Positions 22,458-32,565 of a stretch of DNA of 64,000 nucleotides are shown here, piece after piece. Position numbers and translations under genes: made by a program. Under the pieces are notes generated by a model, which saw only the letters and a list, made by a program, of their open reading frames with translations, was not told where the DNA came from and did no database searches. The first letter of the stretch is position 1. Each line of letters starts with the position of its first letter. This stretch comes from Undaria pinnatifida (Eukaryota; Sar; Phaeophyceae; Laminariales; Alariaceae): NCBI GenBank assembly GCA_012845835.1, contig JABAKD010000016.1, positions 12,520,007 through 12,584,006 of the forward strand, in the 5' to 3' direction.

Positions 22458-22935
22458 ATAAGAAAAAAAAACTCCAGCTGTATAGTCGAAGGTTTTGTCG
22501 AAACTCATCTTTGCAAGCTGTGTGATACTCCGATCGGGCGTGATACGGGTTGTGTGTCCTAATTAAGGATATAGGTCGGCGACTCCCCTTGCAACTACAG
22601 TGTAGATATCTGGGTCAACATGATGATGTTAGTCAGTCTGTGCGCGGAAACTATGAAACCCGATTTTGAGGGGGACAAAATCTGACAGCTGTGGAAGGAA
22701 ATGCATCAGTTTATCAAGTGAATCCTGTAAGTCGAATAACCGGTGAGGAGAGGGCGGAGTTTTGCAAGGACGTGGGGGCCTGGGTTTGATCAAGAGGGAG
22801 GGGGCGGGGGGGGGGGGGGGGGGGGGAGGGGCGGGCGGGGCAGCTCAATCTGTGCGTGGAAACTGAAAATCCTTTAGGGGCAGCTCTATCTGGCGGTTTT
22901 GGGAAGAATGCATATCAGATAGACAGTTGTTATAC
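22458..22935 (-). repeat. T1 repeat, medium copy with 22-base G run
   Basis: The tail (AAAAAAAACTCCAGCTG), GGATATAGGTCGGCGACTCC, the GCATCAGTTTATC module and the G run 22806-22827 are in the usual T1 order. With the opposite copy at 24588-24832 it forms outward-facing ends around 2.4 kb. That could be a larger element, or two independent insertions. Confidence 0.6.
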
Positions 22936-23011
22936 CTATCGTTCACATGATGTGGTGTGTAAAATAAGATATAAGAGTAAATTTGCTGTGATGCAATACA
23001 GTGTAGCCGTT

Positions 23012-23084
23012 CGCCCCCGCGGTCTAGTGGTTATACCCTCAAATACTATACTGGCGTTGGTCCTTGAGTTCGAATTCGCCTGTG
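23012..23084 (+). tRNA. tRNA-like sequence, degenerate
   Basis: CGGTCTAGTGGTTA resembles box A and the D-arm of several tRNAs. AGTTCGAATTC, 48 bases further on, is a box B with two mismatches. Acceptor and T stems do not pair well. It is probably a tRNA-derived relic or SINE head, and chance cannot be excluded. Confidence 0.3.
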
Positions 23085-24587
23085 GTGAGCTATTGAATTC
23101 ATTTGCACAAATGAAAAAATGGATCACTCACTGCTGAGAACGCCTAGCAAAGCGAGTACTTGACGGGAGTCGACAAGGAAGGGAAGAACATGCTGAATTA
23201 TTCTCGCGATGGAAATGAAGGCACGTACCGTAAGGGGTAGAAGGTCCGCTTTGTGACCGTGGATCTGAGTTACTACTGGGAAGGAGCGCATGAGAAAGTG
23301 CTAGGATAATTATTGAGATGGATATGAGTGAGGCGGATAAAACTGTAAAAATAAATTGCCTTCTCGAACCCTGTTCAATACCCATACTGACATGATGAGG
23401 ATTTATAACCAATGATGTGTTTCACATGCAAGAAGAGCTGTCGTCAACATTGTATTATAGTGTACTTGTGGTATTTATAGTATTATTGAAACCAGCGGCA
23501 GTAGGAGAAACGCACAAGAACACCAGTGGTTGTCCACAACCAGAGCAGCATCTAGTATGGATGGTGATATCAAAACAGACCAATGAACCTTCCTCACACA
23601 ACAAAGAAAAACATAAATTGTTCTGCTGTCTCCCTGCGTATTCCAAAGATCGGTAGCACGCCCAACAAAAAAGGAGGGGTGCCAGTTCGGTTACAGTTCT
23701 TGAGTTCAACTGTGAATGACACATGGTCACATATGGTAGACTATGTGATTACTCTGTACTGTTTAGCTAAACTGCAAAGCATTCATTGACGCGACCAAGG
23801 GAAATGAGCTAAAATGTGAATGAAGTCAGGCACTGTCGCGAGCAAAAACATCCTGACAGCACCTGCAACAAAATGACAAGCTATTATTAACAAATGGGAC
23901 TAATAATGAGGAAATAGGCTACTCTGCAACATGCACAGCATTGCACTTACTGGTGTGGAGTCACCTTATTCCAATGCTTTTGACATATTGAGACGTTGCA
24001 TCGTTGTATCAATGATTCGAGGTATGACCGAAATAATACCTAAGTTGGCTGACGCCCTTGAAAATTAGTTAAAAAATACCCAAGTTTCGCGGCACCATCC
24101 TACTCAACTCACAACAGCAAAAGTAGACATACATACATTATAAGTACTGCAACAAATATCCAGACTGTTGTTGCTGTTAACAGAAATAACGGAGGGCGGC
24201 AGAAAAGAAGAAAAGAAAAGAATGCAAGAAAATGAGGAGCAAGATGTAAGTGTCAGCAATGAATGGTCATACTGGTTAGAATAAGTATTGACCGAATGTA
24301 CCAGAATCAAAATCGTTTTGTCCTCTTTATCCTGGCAGGATATCTGTTTCCGTCACATCCTGACAAAAGCCAGGTGAGTTTTTGACGTGTATCTTCAAAA
24401 ATAAATATGCCCCAAAACGGTGGCCGGAGTACCACACAGCTTGCAACGATGATGAGTTCTTCACTATTGAATTGGTCGCCTGCACATTCGAAGCAACTCA
24501 ATTAAAAAGGTTGCTTCGGGGGGGGCGATTTAAACTACATAATATATTCTTGGTTTACTTACACGTATGCAACCAATCTGACATAAT
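23085..24587. other. Non-coding stretch without recognised feature
   Basis: No gene or repeat family is recognised between the tRNA-like sequence and the next T1 copy. Open frames are short and overlap on both strands. Confidence 0.3.
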
Positions 24588-24832
24588 CTCCACAGCTGTC
24601 CGATTTTGTCCCCCTCAGAAACGGGTTTTATAGTTTCCGCGCACAGACTGACTAACATCACCCTGTTGACCCTGATAGCTACACTATAGTTGTAAGGGGA
24701 GTCGCCGACCTATATTCTTAATGAGGACACACAACCCGTAATACGCGCGATCGGAGTATCACACAGATGCAAAGATGAGTTTCGACAAAATCTTCGATCT
24801 AACAGCTGGAGGGTAATTTCATTTTTTGTAAT
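24588..24832 (+). repeat. T1 repeat, truncated copy
   Basis: CCACAGCTGTCCGATTTTGT through AAACGGGTTTTATAG, CACCCTGTTGACCC and TTCGATCTAACAGCTGGAGG ends in a TTTCATTTTTTGTAAT tail. TAAT-type sequence flanks both ends. Confidence 0.6.
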
Positions 24833-26575
24833 ATCTTCCAGAAATGTATCAAGTTAAGAAATAAAAAACATATATATACGAAACCGTAGATGAACACACA
24901 GCTCACAAGTGGCCAAACGATAAGCAATAGTTGACGAATAATGATGTTTTCGGCGTGCCCGCACGAAAACGAAGAAACGAGGCCACAGGTAAGGTGATGA
25001 GATAACAACTTGAATAAGTTATTAGTATTACAAACAAAACTTTGCTGGTACGGGAGTATTTGTTGTACATTGAAGTAGTACCAGGTATACCGTTGCATTC
25101 AAGTTCCATAAGAGGCCGTGTTTTCATTCGTTTTACCAAGAAAAAAAAAGAAAGCTGGCAAAAGAGCATCGTACGTAATAACACCAAAAAACGAGAAACT
25201 CTGGAAAGGGTTGAGTTTGCACCGAGAAAACATAAAAACCGCAAAACCAGAAATATTGCTGGCGACGCTGGTGTAGCCCCACTCAAACATAATTTATTGT
25301 GTTAGGAAATTGACGTTGCTCAACACCTTACATTTACCGTTATTATGGAACATACACAACCTACTGTTTGTTGTTGTTTGTCGTGAGTCGTGAGAACCAA
25401 ACTGTTGCGAGTTTGAAGAGGAAGTTGAATGTACAGGCGAAGTGGCGAGTACTGATATTTTGTTTCTGTAGATGGAATAACACTCAGCTTTTTCATGATA
25501 GCGCACACTCTGCTAGTTTGTTCCGGGACAACGTCGTGGAAAAGGGGGAGGGGGCAGAGTGGCTACGCCCTGAACACCAGAAACGTGCGCCTACCGCGTA
25601 TTTAAGCCTCTGGGTTTGAGCCTCTGGGCTGGCTTCCCAGCTGGACGAAAACATGACGAGGATCTGAGTCTCCATCTGGCCCTTTCATGAGTGCAAGTTC
25701 CGTGGCATGTTCTCGGTATACTATCATGAATTCATACTCGTCGATAACATGTTCAATGCTTGATATGCGTGTATGAGTGCATGCTCGTCGTCAGCATGTA
25801 CACGACCAACGCACTTGTTATGCTTCATACCGCGACGACGAAGGTCTGCCGAAACATGATGGCACAGCCTAGGCTTTCGTTCGCTCGATACAGCGAAACG
25901 CAAAGGGCGGGGATGCTGTCCAAGTAAACAGGTAAAGGGGAAGGAAAGGCGACTCAAAGGTAACGACTCGTTGAATTTCTGCTCATATCCTGAGATTGAG
26001 CCCTCAGAGTAATGGTGATAGCGGAGTAAGGGTGTATAATGGAGTAAGGATGTCACATCCCTGAGGTGGATAAGGAGTGTCATCAACGTGGCAGAAATGG
26101 AACGATTTCAGCCGGTTCCAGAGTTGTTACAGTTGATAAAGGTGAGGTCGGGAGGTAAGCCTAGGGCACCACAGTATGGTGGAACCTCCTTTATTCTGGC
26201 AAGGATCCATGGCCGGTATATACAACCTGCTTGGGCGACATTCGGATGACGTGTCCGAGGCAGGAGGAGCCCAGAGAGGCGTCGGTATCACTTATAGCGC
26301 CAGTCACTGACGTGTGCTATCCGTGCTTTAAATGTTAATCATACATAAGATTCGCCGGCAACCCTCTCGTGGCGTTTCCAGCGTCAAACTCATCAGTGCG
26401 TTTGCGCAGGAAATTACTTGATATCTGCAGCAGAGCCCTTTTTGAATACGTGCATCTGCAGCAGTCCTTCATCCCCTTTGGGATACTCCACCGTTTGAGA
26501 TTAATGATGGCTTTGAGTCCACAGTGTGTCGTCGAGTGGCCCATTTTTGAACATCGGGATGCACAGGTTGCACCA
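24833..26575. other. Non-coding intron sequence
   Basis: Nothing recognised. A 127-codon hydrophobic minus frame (24903-25286) has no family resemblance and no convincing splice context. Confidence 0.25.
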
Positions 26576-26577
26576 CG

Positions 26578-26960
26578 AGATAACATGACATGCGCCACAG
26601 AGAATGAAGGATTCACCATGTCCAGCATGACGATCATCCCTGCTAGGCATGACGAGCACTTCGGGTGGGCATAGCATACATCAGTGGCAAAGGTATAAAA
26701 TACATCGGTGACAGGAACAGTGAGTATCACCTACACTTTTCTCCAGGTAGTTCCAGCATTAGCCACGTCGATGTCTCTGCTCATCAGCATGACATGAATA
26801 TGATGCATGGCATGACGGATGTCAATAAAGTCACGTTTGCGACTGATTTGTGTTATATTTTCCTAAATGCCTGTCATGCCTGTCATGGACGATTATCATG
26901 CCGTGGGACATCGATGTGTTCATTCTCTGTACCGAATGCACTGGAAGACCACGCCATGCC
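26578..26960. repeat. Diverged inverted repeat, arms about 115-135 bp
   Basis: The reverse complement of about 26578-26695 aligns with about 26826-26960. TTTGC(C/G)ACTGAT, GTCATGCC and TTCATTCTCTGT appear in the same order in both arms at roughly 60-65 percent identity by eye. The arms give the similar peptides FATDVCY and FATDLCY on opposite strands. The loop is about 130 bases. Confidence 0.45.
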
Positions 26961-27139
26961 GTCCAAGATGAGGTTACGCAATTCGCGGGCAACTGAGGAT
27001 GGCGATAAAGCTATACGTGCTCATGGATCGCATTCCTTCGAGGGGCATTGGAGACACGTTAGTGTATCAAGGTACAACTCACCGGACCTGACAAGGATGG
27101 TGTGGGAGAGAGGTCCACTCCATCTATGCTGGGTGTGTA

Positions 27140-27232
27140 CCGTGCTTGTGGAAATCATACCACGGTACGGAATGTCGATATTCCATACTTTGTGGGAATC
27201 ACACCACGTGCCGAGTGCCATTCACGTCTTCC
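27140..27232. repeat. Direct repeat of about 35 bp, spacing about 52 bp
   Basis: GTGGAAATCATACCACG near 27149 and GTGGGAATCACACCACG near 27202 are each followed by a similar CGGAATGTCGATATTC- or CCGAGTGCCATTC-like run. Confidence 0.45.
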
Positions 27233-27329
27233 GAGGACACCAAGAAGGGGGTTGTCATAGGCCACCTGGTCGGCTGCGTAGACGGTGTAGATACATTTAT
27301 CTATAGAGTAAATCTCAGCAGTATTCGGT

Positions 27330-28240
27330 TGGAAAGTGGAGCTAAGCACGTGTGCCCACCGCTGTTGAGCACGAGAAGCTGAGGAAAGCAGCTCTTGTTG
27401 GTGTATCAGCAGGTTCAGTGACAGCATCTCTACAGTGAAAGTAAGCACGTGTGAAGCTATCGATGAAAAGATAGGAATGTGAGGTGAGCGTTTCTCTGTG
27501 TTCTTCTGCGAATAAATGCCAGCAGTTTTGGGTTCAGACGTGAAGGTAAGCACGTGCGGTAGCCGCTGCTGAGCATAACGCTGAAGGTAAGCAGCTCTCT
27601 GACGCGTTTCAACCGTAGGCTCGGTGGTAGCTTCCAGTCAGAGTGAAGGTGAGCACCTGCCTTGCTTCCGCTGAACAGAAGAGGTGGGGTAAGCACCTTC
27701 CTGGGGGGTTAGAGGGGAGCTGTTGGTTGGTGGTGTACATTTATAGTTGGTGTGATTTTATTGGTATATTATGTACCGAGTATTTTTTTGGATTATGATA
27801 CGACTGAATCGATATTGAGTTTGTCTTTTTAGGGTTCAACGGCTCCACATCCTCGTGTAGGAGTTTCTGGTGCAGGTTTGTGTTAAGGAGTGTAGGTGGG
27901 GTACACACGAACAGTCTTCCATACTGGCAAGGAGACACTGACACTGACTCCCTGTGTTCTGTGTTTAGTGCGTAAGGACTGCCTCTCTTCGTTACATTTC
28001 TGTGATGGCGAAGGTGAGCGCCTTTACCTGTGCTGGCGAAGGTAAGCACCTTAGTGTAGTCCCGGCGGTGTTTCGTTGAAATGTGAGGTGAGCACTTTGT
28101 CAATCGCTACTGGTAGCAAGGTGAGGTAAGCATCGCCCGCGAGAGTTACATTAAGTAGGTTCGACGGTAGCATTTCGACGGTGAAAGGGTTTGCACTTGT
28201 CGTGATACTGTCTAACGTGCAGACGAAAGTGAGTGCCTGC
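27330..28240. repeat. Array of about a dozen GAAGGTAAGCACCTG motifs
   Basis: Variants GAAAGTAAGCACGTGT, GAAGGTAAGCACGTGC, GAAGGTGAGCACCTGC, GGGGTAAGCACCTT and GTGAGGTGAGCACTTT recur at irregular 30-100 base intervals, with a gap at 27700-28000. The core AGGT(A/G)AGC matches a 5' splice-site consensus on the plus strand. No exon is associated with the individual copies. Confidence 0.6.
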
Positions 28241-29091
28241 TCAGGATTGCGTTTCTACAGTGGGATTTTTTGTGTTCCGTGTGTATGATACGTCTTAGGA
28301 ACAATAGTGTCAGTCAGCATTTACGACTGTGTGGAAATCTGAGTTTTGGTCTGAACCGTTGGCTAGTTGAAGGCTGCTGTTTAAACGAAAAGGCAAAGAT
28401 CGGGATCGCTGTTCTTCTCACCACCGCCCATGATTAACCCTTCTGAAGGAGACGCGCTGCAACATCGAACCTATGGCGTTGGGCGGAGGATAGAGGTGAA
28501 CGGGCTGTTAATAAAATATGACCGGCATGCCCGTTTGGCTTCATCGCTCACAAGCGGCGGGCTAAGGGTGTGTTGTTGCAGCGTTGGCGGCGGGGAGAAA
28601 ACGACGCTTAGACCGCACCCGATCGGAACCAAGATGGAAGTTGGGATTTATCACTGGCTGTGGAGGTGTACGACTTCAACGATCAAGATCGACAACTGGG
28701 GTGGTTTTATGGAGACTGGAAGAGACTGGGCGTATCAGAGACCTTAACGGGAAAATGAGCTGGCCATGAAAGGGTACGACTCCAGCAACACGTACTGGCG
28801 GGTTTGATACGAAGACAGGGGCTGGGAGGAGCTGAATCGTCAAGTAAGTCAAACAAAGGAAGGAGTTGGTCAAGCTGACAGCCGTAGTTTGGAAAGGAAG
28901 GCCAAGAACTGACAACGGAGAGGATTGAAGGCCTTAGACTAAGCCGTTTGATGAAGTGGAAGGTGTGACCCGGAAAGGTAAAATACTGTATGTTCCGTTC
29001 ACCGAGGCCGCACTTGTTTAAGCTCTGGAAGGTCATACCAGATTTTAAAGGAAGGGTGTTGCTTCGGCTAGCGTGGGAATATTTCATTCAA
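28241..29091. other. Non-coding intron sequence
   Basis: No gene is recognised. A plus frame of 105 codons (28430-28747) has no family resemblance. Confidence 0.25.
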
Positions 29092-29361
29092 GACCAAGGC
29101 TACGGTAAAGGGGGACCCTCCCATTTTCAGTCCCGGAATTGAGCCACTTGCACGAATGACTCAGCACCTCACGGACAAGAATGCTTTAGGCGAATTTATT
29201 GGGGGCAGCGAAGTTAACCATCCCATTGCGGATTGATTGGGTCAAGTTATATCATCAAGAAAACCTAACACCGCAGAGGAACAAAGGGGTTACTCGCGCG
29301 AGTGACCCCGAGCCAGTGCAAAAACGGACCCAAAAAGGGCCCCCCTACCGTAGAGTGGGTC
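29092..29361 (+). mobile_element. MITE-3 full-length copy
   Basis: Starts GACCAAGGCTACGGTAAAGG and ends CCCCCCTACCGTAGAGTGGGTC, inverted ends of about 18 bases. The interior GGGGTTACTCGCGCGAGTGA contains the palindrome ACTCGCGCGAGT. Flanking tetramers are TCAA and TTAA. It is 270 bases long, like the copy at 32297, and has no coding capacity. Confidence 0.7.
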
Positions 29362-29559
29362 TTAATTCCGTTGACCAGGGCCGCGTTCTTCGTTCTGAAG
29401 GGCCGTACCTGACTTGGGGACATACTACGACGGCGTACGACGTGGGACATAAAAACGTACGGTGGGTCTTACGTCCGTGGCTTTATGGTCGTGGCTTAAC
29501 CGGGCGCAAAACAGCGGCGGGTAGTTCTGTGGGCGAGGAAATACGTCTTGTCTTGTCGG

Positions 29560-29970
29560 TGAAACCGAAACCGCCAGCGTGGCAATATCGTCTTCCAAGA
29601 AGTTGTTGCCAAGAAGCATCATCGGAAATGCGCGCCTGGTATATATTCTCGATGCCCCCAAGAAAACAAACAAATATATATATACATACGTGACCAATGT
29701 GCAACATGGAAAACCACTGTTCACATGTGTGCATGAACACTGCGGTTCGCTCTTATGCATGTGCATCCGCACTGCCTGCCATCTGTGGTCTCACGCGGTT
29801 GTGGGACTCAACGAGTTGACTCTGTTGGAGCTTTAATGTCTCGGATCAATCTGCTGGATGGATCGCAAATTGGAGGAACCAAAGGAAAGGTACAGCTGGA
29901 TAATACTACGAACTAAATAGGGTGGCAAGGTGACCCATAAGTAGGGTGGCCCGGCCAACCATCGTACGAC
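29560..29970 (+). repeat. T3 repeat, second copy
   Basis: Matches 21830-22300 over most of its length, including ACCACTGTTCACATGTGTGC and GGCAAGGTGACCCATAAGTA. Confidence 0.6.
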
Positions 29971-30514
29971 AAGCTTCCCACATAAGTCACTAAATAATAG
30001 TCGTCACGGTACTGCTGTGACGAATCATACGGTCGGTTAACTTCAACTACCCGATCCTTGTTGATGTTTCGCCGTGAAGCTACGAACGAGATACTGCATA
30101 CGACAGTTCTTAATGGTTGGCTTTCATTAACATGCTTAAAGGGCCGTTATTGAATTGTTAGCCAGGTGCATGCTTCTTCGAAGTACACGGCAGGAGTACC
30201 CAAACGGCTAAATTTCCCAATGGTTGTCTGTAGCTCAGGTGACACTATTGCGTGTTCATCTAGACGGTCGTAAATAAATTCATACCGGGTATATACAGCA
30301 TGCCATACGAAGTGCCATTCGTAGTAGTACGCACATTATACCCAATGTTGAATCACTAGCATTAACGTAAAAGCGACATACGTAAAAACACTTTTTCTCC
30401 CTTCCACCTTGTATTTTATCTCTGAAATATTGGGCTTTTGCATTTAGCACGAAGGTAGAATATTTTGATCGCATCCACCTCCGCTTCGTTTCCCTCCCCC
30501 GCCTCAAACCCTCG
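29971..30514. other. Non-coding intron sequence
   Basis: Nothing recognised up to the C-rich tract. Confidence 0.3.
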
Positions 30515-30573
30515 CCCCAGCCCCCCCCCCCGCCCCCCCCCCGACACACACACACAAACACACACAGACACAC
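30515..30573. repeat. C-rich tract and CA microsatellite
   Basis: Runs of ten or more C are followed by an interrupted (CA)n, directly left of the LINE remnant. Confidence 0.75.
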
Positions 30574-30574
30574 T

Positions 30575-31273
30575 ATTAAGCACCGTAGGCAAAACATTCG
30601 GAAACATCTTGGACGATAAAATGGGAACAATCTTGGAGGAGGACGAAAAAACAAGCGAAGGGCAAAAAGGGTTTAGACCAAATCGTAGCTGTGTGGACCA
30701 TGTTTACACCTCACGTAAGGCAATTCAAGGTAGGAAAGACGCCGGGTTAACGACGTACTGTTTCTTCCTAGATGTGCAGAAGACGGCCTATGACACAGCA
30801 TGGAGAAATGGGTTGTGGAAAAAGACGGGGGAAATTGGGACCAGAGGAAAGACGCGAAGAATGCTGAAAAATTTGACGGAATGTGCGAGAAGTGCTGTGT
30901 GTGATGCTAGACGGGGAAATATAAAAAAATGTCGATAGTTTACAAAGAATTGCATAGGGCTGTACAATATCGCCCACCTCATTCAAGGTACCTGGTATAT
31001 ATTAAATGACATGATGGTGACATTCAAAGCAGCAAAGCAAGGAGTCACGATGGGGGAAGATACAGTGTCGGAGTTGATGTTTGCGGAGTATTTCGTGGGG
31101 ATATCAAAAACACCCGAAGGATTGCAGAAACTGATAGACAAGCCATTAGAGTACACCAGACAATTGAGCGTGACAGCGAACGTAAAAATAAAGTGCGCAG
31201 TAGTAGTAGCAGTAGTAGTAGCAGTAGTAGTAGTAGTAGTCGTAGTAGTAGTAGTAGTAGCAGTAGTAGTAGC

Positions 31274-31312
<39 letters not shown>

Positions 31313-31679
31313 CGTATGTAACGAAGATAAGGGAAATCCGGTCACATTGAAATTGAAGTTAGGAGAAGATGATCTACCGATCGTATACGTACCTTGACGT
31401 GGAGATCTCAAAGGACTCTTCTTGGGATGCACGCAGATCCAAAGTAATAGGAAAGGGTAAATCACGAGTGGGCAAGATGAGTGCGATCTTAACTGACTCC
31501 CGACTTGATACTAAGATTAAAATATGTATTCTGATTAATGTATTTGTACCAAAAAAGCTAGACTAGGCAGGAGAAGTATGGGAAGGGAACGCGAAGTTGT
31601 TAAAAAACAATTAGAAACAGATCAGGTCACAGCAGCTAAAAATATACTAGGATGCTCAAGTACGACGAGTAATACAGTA
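30575..31679 (+). mobile_element. LINE remnant, reverse transcriptase part (left piece)
   Basis: The peptide GFRPNRSCVDHVYT, then FFLDVQKTAYDTAW (motif A region) and GVTMGEDTVSELMF and, further on, LDVEISKDSSWDARRSKVIG are typical of a non-LTR reverse transcriptase. The catalytic FADD box reads FAEY here and frames shift, so it is dead. It lacks an endonuclease or ORF1, so it is 5'-truncated near 30575. A long GTA run interrupts the coding frame (31199-31315). The text breaks at 31679, inside the sequence ILGCSSTTSNTV, where an LTR begins. The continuation is at 36345. Confidence 0.8.
31199..31315 (+). repeat. GTA/AGT trinucleotide microsatellite inside the LINE frame
   Basis: About 39 codons, nearly all GTA with some GCA and GTC, give a run of valines between KCA and CNEDKGNP. 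The surrounding frame stays open through the repeat. Confidence 0.85.
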
Positions 31680-31948
31680 TGTACCGCTGCTGTCGTATCA
31701 TCGGGCATTTTACCTCACATAGAATGATTGGATACATTTTTTCAGGGAGTTCAACTGCCATTATTGGCGTTTCTTGTGAGGTGTTGAAATATTGAGATAC
31801 GAACGAGAAGGTCCATGGCCGATGGCATGGCACTTCCCCATGTGATAACGAACGAACTATTGCATTGTGAACAAAACGCACTCCGAGCCTACGAGGGGAA
31901 GTTCTCGGAGCTGATACCACCGGGCCCGTGGCCGTGCGAGTCCGTAGA
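31680..31948 (+). repeat. Left LTR of the composite element
   Basis: Starts TGTACCGCTGCTGTCG and matches 3609-3876 and 6950-7229 along its length. Confidence 0.85.
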
Positions 31949-32296
31949 ATTTAATTGGATTCGGTATGTCTGCATACTGCTCAAAACGTGACCAATTTGC
32001 TTTTTTGAGGCCGGAAAGCAGTGCTTAGCGTGTTGATGTTGGACACTAGCCAAAAACAATGGAAGACCCTACAGCAGCAGGAGGATCGCGGGGGCCGGGC
32101 GCTGGCGGAGTCTATTGTGCAAACTGGGGCAACCCGAGAGGTGGAGGCCGTTCCGGTGGCGAGCTGCAGCTGGAAGTCAAGGCGACGACAGGAGGAGACA
32201 GACCACCTTGATAGGATGGTGATGTTTTCACCTTCGAAGATATGCGTGAACTTCTTGTTGCCTACTCGGAGTGCGAGCATCAGATGCATATCACAA

Positions 32297-32565
32297 GACC
32301 AAGGCTACGGTAGGGGGGGTACCCCCGTTTTCACTGGTGTGTTTGAGCCACTCGCACGAGTAGCTCTGTACCTCACGGATGAAAATGGTTTAGACAGTTG
32401 TTTTGGAGCAGCTTAGACTACCTTTGCATTTCAGATCGATTTCGTCAATATAAAACATGAAGAAAACGTGAGATCGCAAAGAAACAAAGGGGTTACTCGC
32501 GCGAGTGACCCCTAGCCACTGAAATTCAAGGCCCAAAAAAGGACCCCACTACCGTAGCCTGGGTC
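32297..32565 (+). mobile_element. MITE-3 copy with an empty-site reference
   Basis: GACCAAGGCTACGGTAGGGG to CACTACCGTAGCCTGGGTC, 269 bases, with inverted ends. ACAA flanks both sides (32293-32296 and 32566-32569). The related LTR element at 3609 has the uninterrupted sequence ATATCACAAACCAAGATGG near 4218, which is the empty site. The insertion therefore came after the split of the two LTR copies. Confidence 0.88.

Noticed and set aside
31199-31315. CRISPR-like or other regularly spaced array
   Set aside because: It is a simple GTA trinucleotide run. No array with unique spacers exists in the window.
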